Program-made: the position numbers and the translations under genes | Assembly: GCA_002407775.1 (NCBI GenBank) | Contig: DHOP01000096.1 | Location: 15,139-66,465, forward strand | Source: Prevotella sp. UBA5387 | GTDB taxonomy: Bacteria > Bacteroidota > Bacteroidia > Bacteroidales > Bacteroidaceae | Direction of reading: 5' to 3' | Length of the DNA stretch: 51,327 nucleotides | Shown here: in pieces, positions 1-9,073 of the stretch | How positions within the stretch are numbered: position 1 is the first letter of the stretch | Layout: each line of letters starts with the position of its first letter | The notes under the pieces: model-generated | The model's database searches: none | The model's input: only the letters and a program-made list of their open reading frames with translations | What the model was told of the DNA's origin: nothing

Positions 1-9
1 ATCACATTG

Positions 10-31
10 TGAATCAATTTGATTCACAAGA
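10..31. repeat. Single copy of the 22-bp repeat family
   Basis: One 22-bp unit, TGAATCAATTTGATTCAC plus AAGA, matches the units of the tandem array at 21202-21311 and the pair at 39945-39988. Its core is almost a perfect palindrome (GTGAATCAATTTGATTCAC). More units could lie beyond the left edge of the window. Confidence 0.55.
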
Positions 32-113
32 CAATATATTAGAGCTTATCAGATGGTTGAATCATGACGCCTATAGCAGAGGTGTTTTATCGTTTAATTT
101 TGGTTCAACAATA

Positions 114-153
114 AAAAAGCCTTGCAGATACTAAATCATCTGCAAGGCTTTTT
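114..153. terminator. Bidirectional terminator downstream of the Fur-family gene
   Basis: Perfect 15-bp inverted repeat: aaaaagccttgcaga (114-128) pairs with tctgcaaggcttttt (139-153) around a 10-nt loop. The A-run on one side and the T-run on the other allow termination in both directions. It lies 24 bp past the stop codon of the minus-strand regulator. Confidence 0.85.
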
Positions 154-176
154 GATTATATTTTAAATTCTAGGAT

Positions 177-596
177 TTAGTTATGCTTTGAGCGGCAGTT
201 GTGGCAAATACCTTTGTAGTATATCTGTACATCGTCTACAAAATGTCCGTCCACATTCTTTGGTTTTGCCATCGCTGGTATATCTTCGTCCATGAGGTCA
301 TATACCTTACCGCAATTGCGACAGAAGAAATGCACGTGAGAATGTGTGTCACCATCATAACACACATGGTGCTCATCAATGGTGATCATCTGTGCAGCAT
401 TGTGCTCTGAGAATAGGCGCAGTGTGTTGTAAACGGTAGTGCGACTCAGTGTCTTGATCTCGTCGATTAGACCTAAATAAACATCTTCCACTGTAGGATG
501 TGTGCGATGTGTCATCAGAAAATCCATGATGGCTATGCGTTGCATAGAAGGCCGCACGCCACAGTTTACTAATCTTTCGTATGCCTCTTGGTTCAT
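177..596 (-). CDS. Fur/PerR-family metal-dependent transcriptional repressor
   Basis: A 139-residue protein of normal Fur-family length. The N-terminal winged helix (about residues 1-80) includes the recognition-helix pattern SRTTVYNTLRLF. The C-terminal dimerisation half carries two CxxC pairs, C92/C95 and C131/C134, that form the structural zinc site, and a histidine-rich stretch (HSHVHFFC) that supplies regulatory metal ligands. The His/Asp pattern is closer to PerR than to Fur, so peroxide sensing is a reasonable guess; a Fur or Zur role cannot be excluded. The gene stands alone, with a good promoter upstream and a strong terminator downstream. Rubredoxin, an electron donor for peroxide and superoxide reduction, is encoded 1.5 kb away and is a plausible but unproven target. 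Confidence 0.92.
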   Translation of the reverse strand: MNQEAYERLVNCGVRPSMQRIAIMDFLMTHRTHPTVEDVYLGLIDEIKTLSRTTVYNTLRLFSEHNAAQMITIDEHHVCYDGDTHSHVHFFCRNCGKVYDLMDEDIPAMAKPKNVDGHFVDDVQIYYKGICHNCRSKHN

Positions 597-636
597 TTTA
601 TTATTATGTTAATTTAAGAATATTTCAATGCGAAGA

Positions 637-669
637 CAAAGTTAATTATTTTATTGCTTAATCGCCAAA
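637..669 (-). promoter_or_regulatory. Promoter of the Fur-family gene
   Basis: On the minus strand TAACTTTG (644 down to 637) matches the Bacteroidetes -7 box TAnnTTTG, with TTTG (669-666) 21 bp upstream as the -33 box. It lies about 40 bp before the start codon. Confidence 0.5.
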
Positions 670-778
670 ATAAACTTGTACTTATTACACGATTTAACAA
701 TCTTTGTCATAGGATGTTATTGTTTTTTTAATTAAAATAAATTTGTGTTTTATGAGAATCTCTACTTAACTTTTTGTG

Positions 779-1783
779 TCAATACCGTTTTACTGTTGCT
801 CCGGGAAAGCAAACTAAATTAAAATGTTGACTCTTAGAAATATTTTTAGGAAGTGTCCAAGTTCCATCAAGAACATAAATTTTGGAACTCTTAGAATTGG
901 GAATTGTTTTGATGGCGTCCTCCAAACTCATGTAGTTGCCACGACCTTTCTTGGAAACCACATAATCATAGTGCACGATATGACGCTGCAAAGCCTTGAT
1001 TTCTTTGCCAACAGCATCCGCAAGGAGTCCTGCCACTATACGCGCTCCATATACGTTATAATGCGTATTGTCGCGACGACCTTTGGGTATTGACTTTTCT
1101 TCATTTGGCTTAAACCACATATGCAACTTACGTGAGCCTGCAATACCCATACTCTGTTCCAAATCATGTGTGATACGATTGGCGTCTATAAATTTGACGC
1201 CCATTTTCTGTGCGACCACTCGGGGAACATCTTTATATGCTCCATGTGTATCAATTAGTGTGTCGGAATTGACGAGCTCGTCACTAAATGACATATTACG
1301 CAAGCTTTCGTCATCGATTCCCGAATCAACCTTTTGGTAAAAATTGCGTCGAACTACACAACTAAACAATACAGGGATGCCACCTTTTTCACGAGTCTCG
1401 GAAACATAGCGTTCTAAATGTGCATCAAACGTTGAACCTGGTTCCGTGTGACGACCAAGTTGCTGCTTCTCATCATTATGACCAAACTGAATGAAGACAT
1501 AGTCTCCGGGTTTAATCCGATCTAGAATTACCTGCCAACGGCCCTCGTCAAGAAAACTCTTGGAGGAGCGGCCATTAACTGCATGGTTTTCTATAAGCAC
1601 ATGTTCATCAAAAAAACCTTGTAACACCATACCCCAACCACGTTCAGGGTTAGTGTCAGGTTCCCCTTTTTCGGCAGCTGTAGAGTCGCCAATGACAAAA
1701 ATGGTTGTCTGTCTTGTACCAGAAGTTAGGCATAGGCCCATGATTAAAACAGTAAGAAAAAGGGCAATTTTTTTTGAGTTCAT
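779..1783 (-). CDS. Secreted rhamnogalacturonan acetylesterase (GDSL/SGNH hydrolase) with a truncated pectinesterase-like tail
   Basis: A 334-residue protein with a signal peptide (about residues 1-22). The SGNH motifs are in order: GDS with nucleophile S34, NGR at 70-72, GHND at 101-104, and the D238-x-x-H241 dyad. This is the pattern of rhamnogalacturonan acetylesterases, which remove acetyl groups from pectin. Residues 271-334 do not belong to that fold: they read DYVVSKKGRGNYMSLEDAI, followed by an I-x-V-x-D-G-T strand, which resembles the first strands of pectin methylesterase. The protein stops there, well short of a full esterase domain, and the AT-rich DNA beyond 779 shows no continuation in any frame. 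It is either a decayed two-domain enzyme or a retained short cap. Substrate preference is inferred from family. Confidence 0.85.
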   Translation of the reverse strand: MNSKKIALFLTVLIMGLCLTSGTRQTTIFVIGDSTAAEKGEPDTNPERGWGMVLQGFFDEHVLIENHAVNGRSSKSFLDEGRWQVILDRIKPGDYVFIQFGHNDEKQQLGRHTEPGSTFDAHLERYVSETREKGGIPVLFSCVVRRNFYQKVDSGIDDESLRNMSFSDELVNSDTLIDTHGAYKDVPRVVAQKMGVKFIDANRITHDLEQSMGIAGSRKLHMWFKPNEEKSIPKGRRDNTHYNVYGARIVAGLLADAVGKEIKALQRHIVHYDYVVSKKGRGNYMSLEDAIKTIPNSKSSKIYVLDGTWTLPKNISKSQHFNLVCFPGATVKRY

Positions 1784-2116
1784 TTGACTTTCCAGTGGTA
1801 TTTCGTGGCTTACTTTCTTAAAAATTTTTACAAAATTACATCTCGTCTAAGATGCATAGCTATGAATTTTGATTTTTAAACCATAAATTATGACACATAC
1901 TAGTTGATTGGATAAAATGTAATAATTTTATGTTAAACATAATGTATTTCATAAATCATGATAATATAGGGGCTTGATTAGATGTTTTTGTTACTTGGAA
2001 TAATATAAATAATAAAGCCTTATTTTGGGAGTTGGTTACTCCAAAAATAAGGCAATATCTGTTATTAACTATAAAGACAGAAAAGTCTTTAGTAGCTGAT
2101 AACTAGTTTGAATGGT
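1784..2116. other. Intergenic region between the acetylesterase and rubredoxin genes
   Basis: 333 bp of AT-rich DNA. It holds the rubredoxin terminator hairpin (2017-2053) and, presumably, the promoter of the minus-strand acetylesterase. I found no clear TAnnTTTG box near that start and no small gene. Confidence 0.5.
2017..2053. terminator. Terminator hairpin downstream of rubredoxin
   Basis: gccttattttgggag (2017-2031) pairs with ctccaaaaataaggc (2039-2053) with one mismatch and a 7-nt loop. It lies 64 bp past the rubredoxin stop in the minus direction. Confidence 0.7.
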
Positions 2117-2278
2117 TTAGTCTTCTACGCTGAAGTCTTCTTTGCCTACACCACACTCGGGGCAAACCCAATCATCTGGAAGATCTTCAAAAGATGTTCC
2201 GGGCTCGATACCATTATCAGGATCACCAACTGTAGGGTCGTAAACGTAACCACATACGTCACAAACATAATTTTTCAT
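2117..2278 (-). CDS. Rubredoxin
   Basis: A 53-residue small gene read directly from the DNA. It begins MKNYVCDVCGYVYDP and ends GVGKEDFSVED. The iron site is the usual pair of CxxC motifs, C6/C9 and C39/C42, followed by G-V-G-K-x-x-F. Aromatic residues Y4, Y11, Y13 and W37 fit the rubredoxin core. It is a cytoplasmic one-electron carrier with one iron held by four cysteines; in anaerobic Bacteroidales it commonly feeds peroxide or superoxide reductases. It is monocistronic, with its own promoter at 2396-2426 and a hairpin after the stop. Confidence 0.97.
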   Translation of the reverse strand: MKNYVCDVCGYVYDPTVGDPDNGIEPGTSFEDLPDDWVCPECGVGKEDFSVED

Positions 2279-2395
2279 AATGCTCTTTTTTAAATGTTTT
2301 CTATAATTTTTGATTTTTGTGAAGTAAATCTTTCATCTTCTGATGTCAAATACTACACTAACGAAAACAGCTTATCGCTTTCTTCATCATAGCTG

Positions 2396-2426
2396 CAAAG
2401 ATATATCATTTTTTCATATTCCAAAA
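2396..2426 (-). promoter_or_regulatory. Promoter of rubredoxin
   Basis: Minus-strand TATCTTTG (2403 down to 2396) with TTTTG about 18 bp upstream (2426-2422). This implies a leader of roughly 110 nt before the start codon. Confidence 0.5.
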
Positions 2427-2494
2427 CTTTTTCCAATTATTTTGGCATGTAAATTTATTGTAATATTTTGTATAAGTTATTTTTTGTATATTTC

Positions 2495-2525
2495 TTGGAG
2501 TTGTCATTCTGATTTCCTATATTTG
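2495..2525 (+). promoter_or_regulatory. Promoter of the doxX-like gene
   Basis: TTG (2495-2497), 20 bp, then TATATTTG (2518-2525). The spacing and boxes match the Bacteroidetes consensus, about 60 bp before the start codon. Confidence 0.55.
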
Positions 2526-2585
2526 CAATAATTGTAATTTTAGGTTATTAAAGCATAGAGTATTAATTAATCAATCTTTTTTAAT

Positions 2586-3011
2586 ATGTTAGAAAAATAT
2601 AAAGATTGTCTTCGTAGCACAGATCTTGGGCTACTTATTATTCGCTTAAATGTTGGTGGATTACTATTGTTTCATGGAATCCATAAAACTATAAATGGTG
2701 TGGCCGGAATAGAAGGGATGTTATCAAGCATCGGCTTACCAGGCTTTATAGCTTATGGTGCTTTGCTTTCTGAACTCGTGGCGTCTATTATGGTGGTTCT
2801 CGGGGTTTGGACGCGTGCAGCATCAGCTGTCATAGCTGTTAACATGGTTGTTGCTATCCTGATGGCTCATCTATCTGTTCTACTATCAGTAGACCCGGTG
2901 ACTGGAGGTTGGGCGATAGAACTTCCAATGCTTTATCTTTTGCCAGCTCTCGCCTTATGCTTCACTGGCGGCGGCAAATATTCGCTCACAAGAGGAACAA
3001 TTTTCGACTAA
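2586..3011 (+). CDS. DoxX-family integral membrane protein
   Basis: A 141-residue protein with about four hydrophobic helices and the DoxX opening pattern L-G-L-L-I-I-R-L-N-V-G-G-L-L-L-F-H-G-x-H-K. A second family block, E-L-V-A-S-I-M-V-V-L-G-V-W-T-R, follows in the middle. DoxX proteins are small inner-membrane proteins linked in other organisms to quinone oxidoreductases and redox stress; a precise role is not established. It lies about 130 bp upstream of the pentose phosphate genes on the same strand, but the gap suggests independent expression. Confidence 0.85.
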   Translation: MLEKYKDCLRSTDLGLLIIRLNVGGLLLFHGIHKTINGVAGIEGMLSSIGLPGFIAYGALLSELVASIMVVLGVWTRAASAVIAVNMVVAILMAHLSVLLSVDPVTGGWAIELPMLYLLPALALCFTGGGKYSLTRGTIFD

Positions 3012-3140
3012 TCGGGCATTTATTTTTTCCCTTAAGCTGCCCTATTGATGGATAGCTTTAGGAAAATATATAGGTGTAGAATTAACTTTTAACAAATAAC
3101 ACATTCTCTCTGTTGATAAGAGAGCATGTGTAGTATGATT

Positions 3141-4604
3141 ATGAAAAGTGATATAGGTCTTATAGGACTTGCTGTAATGGGCGAGAACTTGGCACTTAAT
3201 ATGGCCAACCATGGATGGAATGTATCCGTTTGGAATCGAACAGTACCTAATATAGAGGAAGGTGTGGTAGAACGTTTTGTCAATGGACGTGCCAAAGGTA
3301 AAACAATCAATGGTTATTTGGAGTTGACCGATTTCGTGGATTCGATTGCTAAGCCACGCAAAGTAATGATGATGGTACGAGCTGGTAAACCTGTTGACGA
3401 ACTCATGGAACAGCTTTTCCCGTTATTGGAGGCTGGAGACATTATTATAGATGGTGGAAACTCTAATTATGAAGATACAAATCGTCGAGTTGCTCTAGCA
3501 GAGTCAGAGGGGTTCCTTTTCGTGGGAAGTGGTGTGTCCGGCGGCGAAGAGGGAGCACTTAATGGTGCATCAATCATGCCTGGAGGATCCGCCGAGGCTT
3601 GGGAAAGCGTTCGTTCAATCTTACAGAGCATAGCAGCAAAAGCTGAGGATGGTACACCGTGTTGCCAATGGGTAGGTCCACAAGGCGCAGGGCACTTCGT
3701 AAAAATGATTCACAATGGTATCGAATATGGCGATATGCAGCTCATCGCTGAGGCTTATTGGACCATGAAGAATATAGGAGGCATGAGCAATGAAGAGATG
3801 GCGAACGTGTTTGAGCAATGGAATGAAGGAAAGTTAAAGAGTTATCTTGTTGAGATAACTGCCAACCTATTGCGACACAAATCTTCAGATGGTGTTGCAA
3901 TTATTGACCAAATTCTTGACATAGCAGGTCAAAAGGGAACTGGTAAGTGGTCTGTTATCAATGCAATGAATCTTGGAATGCCACTCGGTCTTATTGGGAC
4001 GGCCGTCTTTGAGCGCAGTCTCTCTGCTGACAAGAGTACACGTTTGCTTGCATCTAATCGCTTTCGACACAAATCTATTGAGGTGGACACGCACCGTGAA
4101 CAGCTTATTGATAAGGTGTTTTCAGCCCTATATGCTTCCAAACTAGTGAGCTATGCACAAGGATTTGCGGTGTTACAACGTGCCTCAGACGAGTTTAATT
4201 GGAATCTTGATATGGCTTCTATTGCGCGCATGTGGCGTGCTGGTTGCATCATTCGCAGCGCATTCCTCAATGATATAGCGCAGGCATTTGAACAGTCTGA
4301 ACGTCCGTCCCATCTTCTATTGGCCCCATTCTTTGCAAAAGAAATAGAGCAGCTTACCGAAGGGTGGAGCTCGATTGTTGCCAAAGCGGCCTCTAGAGGT
4401 TTGCCGGTACCTGCTTTTTCTTCGGCTCTCAATTATTTCTATTCGCTCAGTTCTGCCAATTTACCTGCCAACCTCATTCAGGCACAACGTGACTACTTTG
4501 GTGCTCACACTTTTGAAAGGCGAGATGCTGAACGTGGCAAGTTTTTCCATGAAAACTGGACGGGTCATGGTGGTAAAACCCAATCTGGGACTTACAACGT
4601 TTAA
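3141..4604 (+). CDS. gnd: 6-phosphogluconate dehydrogenase, decarboxylating
   Basis: Converts 6-phosphogluconate and NADP+ to ribulose 5-phosphate, CO2 and NADPH. The protein is 487 residues from this start. It opens with the Rossmann motif GLIGLAVMGENLALNM; later come the IIDGGNSNYEDT block, the substrate loop GVSGGEEGALNG, and KMIHNGIEYGDMQL with the catalytic Lys and Glu. The C-terminal all-helical half ends in the family tail ERRDAERGKFFHENW. I chose the ATG that begins MKSDIGLIG; in-frame ATGs at 3126 and 3135 would add five or two residues the family does not need. It is first in the run gnd-zwf-pgl, so the oxidative pentose phosphate genes are clustered in near-reverse pathway order. 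Confidence 0.96.
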   Translation: MKSDIGLIGLAVMGENLALNMANHGWNVSVWNRTVPNIEEGVVERFVNGRAKGKTINGYLELTDFVDSIAKPRKVMMMVRAGKPVDELMEQLFPLLEAGDIIIDGGNSNYEDTNRRVALAESEGFLFVGSGVSGGEEGALNGASIMPGGSAEAWESVRSILQSIAAKAEDGTPCCQWVGPQGAGHFVKMIHNGIEYGDMQLIAEAYWTMKNIGGMSNEEMANVFEQWNEGKLKSYLVEITANLLRHKSSDGVAIIDQILDIAGQKGTGKWSVINAMNLGMPLGLIGTAVFERSLSADKSTRLLASNRFRHKSIEVDTHREQLIDKVFSALYASKLVSYAQGFAVLQRASDEFNWNLDMASIARMWRAGCIIRSAFLNDIAQAFEQSERPSHLLLAPFFAKEIEQLTEGWSSIVAKAASRGLPVPAFSSALNYFYSLSSANLPANLIQAQRDYFGAHTFERRDAERGKFFHENWTGHGGKTQSGTYNV

Positions 4605-4756
4605 TATATTTGTTTTAAGCAATTATATTTTACTATTCTGCCCATAAAAATTGGGAAAGCGAAAAGTGAAATCTGCAAATTCGTAAAGGTAAACGAAAGT
4701 TATCTTGATGTTTTGGAATGACTCAGCTAACTCAGAATTATTAAATTGTATTCACG

Positions 4757-6316
4757 ATGAATCAGAATGACATAATTGATTATCAAGTAAAGCAAGATTC
4801 AAGTTCTGGAGGAGAGGCGTGGAAGGGTCTATGCATTATAATATTTGGTGCCTCTGGAGACCTTACTAAGCGTAAGTTGATCCCCGCTTTATTTGATCTT
4901 TATACTCATGATCGGTTGCAGGGCGACTTTGCCATCATTGGTACGGCACGTACATCCTACGAAGATGATGATTTCCGGAGTTATATATTGGAGCAGATGC
5001 ACCAATATATTAAACAAGAGGAACAGGATGAAGTGCAGTTCAATGCTTTTGTCAGCCATTTGTATTACCAATCACTTGACCCTTCTAAGGACGAGGGCTA
5101 TCCCGCTTTGCGTCAGCGTATTATAGATTTGACTCATGAGGATAATCCAGATAACTTGCTCTTTTACCTAGCAACCCCACCAAGTCTTTATGGCGTGGTG
5201 CCACTTCATTTGAAACAAGTTGGACTCAATACACCAGGCTCCCGAATTATTGTGGAAAAGCCTTTTGGCTACGATTTTCAGTCTGCACAAGAGTTGGAGA
5301 GGATTTATGACGATGTCTTTGAGGAGCAACAGATATTTCGTATTGATCATTTCCTTGGAAAAGAGACTGCCCAAAACATTTTGGCATTTCGCTTTGCAAA
5401 TGGAGTTTTTGAGCCTATATGGAATCGAAACTATATCGCTTATGTGGAAGTGACAGCTGTCGAGAATCTTGGAATCGAAAATCGGGGTGGCTTTTATGAA
5501 ACTGCGGGTGCTCTTCGCGACATGGTTCAGAACCATCTTATTCAGTTAGTTGCTCTGACGGCTATGGAACCTCCTGCCGTTTTCAATGCGGATAGTTTTC
5601 GCAATGAAGTGGTCAAGGTTTACAATTCCATTCGCCCATTGAGTGAACAAGACCTTCAAGAGCATATCATTCGTGGTCAATATATGGCCAATGGTGATCG
5701 TAAGAGTTATCGTGAGGAAAAAGGTGTAGCTCCTGAGTCTCGGACTGAAACTTTTGTGGCCATGCGCCTTGACATTGATAACTGGCGCTGGAGTGGAGTG
5801 CCATTCTATATTCGTACAGGTAAACAAATGCCTACTAAGGTCACTGAGATTGTCATTCACTTCCGTAACACACCACATCAGATGTTTAGTAATGCTGTTG
5901 GAGGGAAATGCACACAAGCAAACCAACTCACCATCCGCATTCAACCGAATGAGGGAATCAGCATGAAAATAGGACTAAAGGTTCCTGGGGCAGGCTTTGA
6001 GGTGCGTCGAGTGGCAATGGATTTCAGCTATGATCAGTTGGGGAAAGCAGTCATTGGAGACGCTTATGCTCGACTTATTGACGATTGTATTCAAGGTGAT
6101 CCAACGCTCTTCACACGCTATGATGCCGTTGAGGCTTCATGGAAATTCTTTGATCCCGTGTTGAAATTCTGGCAACGTCCGAATGTACCACTTTACGGGT
6201 ATCCTGCGGGAACTTGGGGGCCTCAGGAAAGTGATACGTTAATGCATGACCATAAAGTGAATTGGACCAACCCATGCAAGAACCTAACCAATACGGATCT
6301 ATATTGCGAATTATGA
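4757..6316 (+). CDS. zwf: Glucose-6-phosphate 1-dehydrogenase
   Basis: First step of the oxidative pentose phosphate pathway: glucose 6-phosphate to 6-phosphoglucono-lactone with reduction of NADP+. At 519 residues it is of usual length. The N-terminal dinucleotide fold shows GASGDLTKRKLIPALF; IVEKPFG gives a conserved lysine; and the active-site block is RIDHFLGKETAQN, where the usual RIDHYLGKE has Phe in place of Tyr. The late block VPFYIRTGKQMPTK is also typical. It lies 152 bp after gnd and 59 bp before pgl and is probably co-transcribed with them. Confidence 0.97.
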   Translation: MNQNDIIDYQVKQDSSSGGEAWKGLCIIIFGASGDLTKRKLIPALFDLYTHDRLQGDFAIIGTARTSYEDDDFRSYILEQMHQYIKQEEQDEVQFNAFVSHLYYQSLDPSKDEGYPALRQRIIDLTHEDNPDNLLFYLATPPSLYGVVPLHLKQVGLNTPGSRIIVEKPFGYDFQSAQELERIYDDVFEEQQIFRIDHFLGKETAQNILAFRFANGVFEPIWNRNYIAYVEVTAVENLGIENRGGFYETAGALRDMVQNHLIQLVALTAMEPPAVFNADSFRNEVVKVYNSIRPLSEQDLQEHIIRGQYMANGDRKSYREEKGVAPESRTETFVAMRLDIDNWRWSGVPFYIRTGKQMPTKVTEIVIHFRNTPHQMFSNAVGGKCTQANQLTIRIQPNEGISMKIGLKVPGAGFEVRRVAMDFSYDQLGKAVIGDAYARLIDDCIQGDPTLFTRYDAVEASWKFFDPVLKFWQRPNVPLYGYPAGTWGPQESDTLMHDHKVNWTNPCKNLTNTDLYCEL

Positions 6317-6375
6317 TTTCTTATAATCACAATACTTTCACAAGCTAAATATTATGGGCATATATCATAGATAGG

Positions 6376-7080
6376 ATGATTACAAGGATATTTGAAACTT
6401 CAACAGAGACGGCTCGAGCATTCGTCTTGCGGATATTGCAGATAGTAGCCGAAAATCCTAATGACACAATTTTGAATATCGCACTTAGTGGGGGTAGTAC
6501 ACCCGCCCTCATGTTTAGAATATGGGCAACTGACTTCTCAGAGATTACTCCATGGCATCGCCTTCGCTTTTTTTGGGTAGATGAACGATGTGTTCCACCT
6601 CATGACGAGGCTAGTAACTATGGAATGACGCAGGCTAATTTACTTTCAAGTGTACCTATTCCTGGGGATAATGTATATCGTATCAAAGGCGAAAACAATC
6701 CTGAACTTGAGGCAATTCGTTATGAAAAAATGGTGAAAGACTTTGTTCCATTGGAAGATGGCTTTCCTGCTTTCGATATCATATTGCTTGGGGTAGGCAC
6801 TGATGGCCATACTTCTTCCATCTTCCCTGGCCAAGAGGACTTATTGACTACTCCAAAGTCTTATGTGGTTAGCAAACAACCTTCTTCAGGCCAGCTTAGA
6901 GTGGCTTTGACAGGGCAACCTATTATGCATTCCGCTCGTCTTTTTTTCCTTCTTTCGGGTAAATCAAAGCGTCTTGTTTTTAATGATATTATAGCAGGAA
7001 ATGATGCTGGACCTGCTGCTTATGTTGCCCATCATGCGATACATAGTGTAGAGTTTTTTTACGGAAAGACTGAGAAATAG
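6376..7080 (+). CDS. pgl: 6-phosphogluconolactonase
   Basis: Hydrolyses 6-phosphoglucono-lactone to 6-phosphogluconate, the step between Zwf and Gnd. The 234-residue protein belongs to the NagB-like SOL/DevB type. It shows NIALSGGSTPALMF, the FFWVDERCVPPHDEASNYGM block, and LLGVGTDGHTSSIFPG with the catalytic-region histidine. It is the last gene of the gnd-zwf-pgl set and is followed by a strong hairpin. Confidence 0.95.
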   Translation: MITRIFETSTETARAFVLRILQIVAENPNDTILNIALSGGSTPALMFRIWATDFSEITPWHRLRFFWVDERCVPPHDEASNYGMTQANLLSSVPIPGDNVYRIKGENNPELEAIRYEKMVKDFVPLEDGFPAFDIILLGVGTDGHTSSIFPGQEDLLTTPKSYVVSKQPSSGQLRVALTGQPIMHSARLFFLLSGKSKRLVFNDIIAGNDAGPAAYVAHHAIHSVEFFYGKTEK

Positions 7081-7137
7081 AAGAAACGAACAAGAAGTTC
7101 TAAGATATATCTACATAAGATTATATCTGTAAAAAAA

Positions 7138-7188
7138 ACAGCCATCAACCTTACATTGTAATAATCCAATGAAACGGTTGATGGCTGT
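7138..7188. terminator. Bidirectional terminator between pgl and the acyl-CoA synthetase gene
   Basis: Perfect 13-bp inverted repeat, acagccatcaacc (7138-7150) and ggttgatggctgt (7176-7188), with a 25-nt loop. An A-run precedes it and a T-rich stretch follows, so it can serve both convergent genes. Confidence 0.75.
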
Positions 7189-7283
7189 GTTTGTTATTTG
7201 TTTTTAGTCGATTTTAATCGTAGATTAAATACCTATAGAGCACTTCAATTTGTATTTATTTCTTCAAGATAAATCAACTGAAA

Positions 7284-8972
7284 TTATTCAGCGTTTGTAT
7301 AAAGGTAACGCTTAATGGAGCGCTTAGGAGTTTTTGCAAATTCCTCTTCATGAATTCTAATGCTACTAAGGCGGCAATATGCAGGAAGGATAGCATTAAT
7401 AAGCTTGCGGTTTTCTTCCATGATATTGGTCAGATCATCATTGTTGAAGGCCATCTGTTTGGCAGCATCGTAGTCTGGATGAACCAATCCGATGAGTTTG
7501 TCACCATCTTGTATCACCACACTTTCGCTAACCATAGACAAAGAATTGAGTCTATCCTCTATTTCCTCTGGATAGATATTCTGTCCACTAGAGCCAAGTA
7601 GCATGTTCTTAGAGCGACCCTTTATGAAAACATTGCCGTTCCCGTCCATTGTGCCAAGATCGCCTGTATGCATCCAGCCATCCTCATCGATTGTCTGTTT
7701 AGTGGCTTCATCATTCTTGTAATAACCAAGCATCACATTCGGTCCTTTAACAATGATTTCGCCAGGAACGTTTTGAGGATCTGTACTTACAATCTTAACC
7801 TGCATTCCTAAGGCTGCTTTGCCGCAGGAACCAGGAACAAACTCTTTATAGTCGGAATAGCAAATGATTGGTCCACACTCGGTGGCACCATAACCAACTG
7901 TATATTTGAAGTCAATTTGTTGCAAGAAAGTTTCAACTTCCTGACTAAACGCCGCACCACCAATGATGATTTCATAAAATTTTCCACCAAAGGCTTCGGT
8001 TACCTGATCACAAATCTTAGCAAAGATTTTCTTGTTGATTCCAGGCATCTTAAGCAAGAGACGAATTTTTGTATCCTGAATCTTTGGGAATACCTTCTTC
8101 TTGATAATCTTCTCAATAATCAAAGGCACAGAGACGATTATCTTAGGTTTTACCTCTGCGAAGGCTTGAGCAATGATTGCAGGAGATGGAACACGAGTGA
8201 GATAGAAGATATGGCAACCACTTAGGAATTCATAAAGGAATTCGAAAGAAAGGCCATACATATGTGCCATAGGCAAAATGCTAATGACATTATCTCCAGG
8301 ATTTATCTCTTTGCCAAGTACCTCGAAAGCAAACCTCATGTTGCCCATCAAGGAACGATAGGGTAGCATGACACCTTTAGAAAAGCCTGTTGTACCACTT
8401 GTGTAGTTGATTAGTGCAAGCTCGTCTGGTTCGCGATCGAGATAATAGTTTATATGTTCTTTACGGAAGAACTTAGGATACTTCTTACCGAAAAGTTCGT
8501 TCAAATGCTCACGTGCATAAGTCAATTTATCTGTGCGTGACAGGATGAGTGAATAGTCTGGTATATAAATTATTCCCTCAAGGCCGGGCATTTTTGTTGC
8601 ATCAATCTCAGTGGCAACCACATCGCCAACAAAAAGCAACTTTGAGTCAGAGTGGTTTACAATGTTGTGCATCTGATCGGCCGTGAATTCATGGAGTATT
8701 GGAACAACAACTGCTCCATAAGTAATCGCAGCTAAGAATGCAGCGGCCCAAGCAGCACTATTCCTTCCAGCAAGGGCAATCTTGTCACCACGTTTTACTC
8801 CAGAATTTTCGAACATTATGTGGAGCTTCTCTATCTTGCGCGCCACATCGTGGTACTGCAACGTTGCACCTTTGAAATCGGTTAACGCGTCCCTATCCCA
8901 GTTATCAATAATACTCTGTTGAATATATTGATTAAAGCTCGAATATTCTTCCATAAACCCGTATTTAGTCAT
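7284..8972 (-). CDS. AMP-binding long-chain fatty acid-CoA ligase
   Basis: Activates a carboxylic acid, probably a fatty acid, to acyl-AMP and then acyl-CoA. At 562 residues it has the ANL superfamily motifs in order: the P-loop-like INYTSGTTGFSKGVMLP (near 188-204), GYGATECGP, GWMHTGDLG, and the hinge FIKGRSKNMLLGSSGQNIYP, and it ends with the lysine-bearing KTPKRSIKRYLY. No signal peptide or membrane segment is seen. It has its own promoter (9016-9047), so it is not an operon member with ettA upstream. Chain-length preference cannot be read from the sequence. Confidence 0.9.
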   Translation of the reverse strand: MTKYGFMEEYSSFNQYIQQSIIDNWDRDALTDFKGATLQYHDVARKIEKLHIMFENSGVKRGDKIALAGRNSAAWAAAFLAAITYGAVVVPILHEFTADQMHNIVNHSDSKLLFVGDVVATEIDATKMPGLEGIIYIPDYSLILSRTDKLTYAREHLNELFGKKYPKFFRKEHINYYLDREPDELALINYTSGTTGFSKGVMLPYRSLMGNMRFAFEVLGKEINPGDNVISILPMAHMYGLSFEFLYEFLSGCHIFYLTRVPSPAIIAQAFAEVKPKIIVSVPLIIEKIIKKKVFPKIQDTKIRLLLKMPGINKKIFAKICDQVTEAFGGKFYEIIIGGAAFSQEVETFLQQIDFKYTVGYGATECGPIICYSDYKEFVPGSCGKAALGMQVKIVSTDPQNVPGEIIVKGPNVMLGYYKNDEATKQTIDEDGWMHTGDLGTMDGNGNVFIKGRSKNMLLGSSGQNIYPEEIEDRLNSLSMVSESVVIQDGDKLIGLVHPDYDAAKQMAFNNDDLTNIMEENRKLINAILPAYCRLSSIRIHEEEFAKTPKRSIKRYLYTNAE

Positions 8973-9015
8973 AGCAAGGTCAAGTTAGACATTGCACAAT
9001 TATTAAAATTTTGTG

Positions 9016-9047
9016 CAAAGGTACAACGTTAAGTGCACATTCCCAAA
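9016..9047 (-). promoter_or_regulatory. Promoter of the acyl-CoA ligase gene
   Basis: Minus-strand TTTG (9047-9044), 20 bp, then TACCTTTG (9023-9016), a full match to the Bacteroidetes promoter. The start codon is 44 bp downstream. Confidence 0.6.
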
Positions 9048-9073
9048 ATAATTGTGCAATATTTTTGCCTTCC

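Noticed and set aside
3..134. Open plus-strand frame at the left edge that could be the C-terminal end of a gene (ends LSFNFGSTIKKPCRY).
   Set aside because: It runs through a copy of the 22-bp intergenic repeat and its stop lies inside the terminator stem of the Fur-family gene. Forty-three codons without other support are not enough to call a gene.
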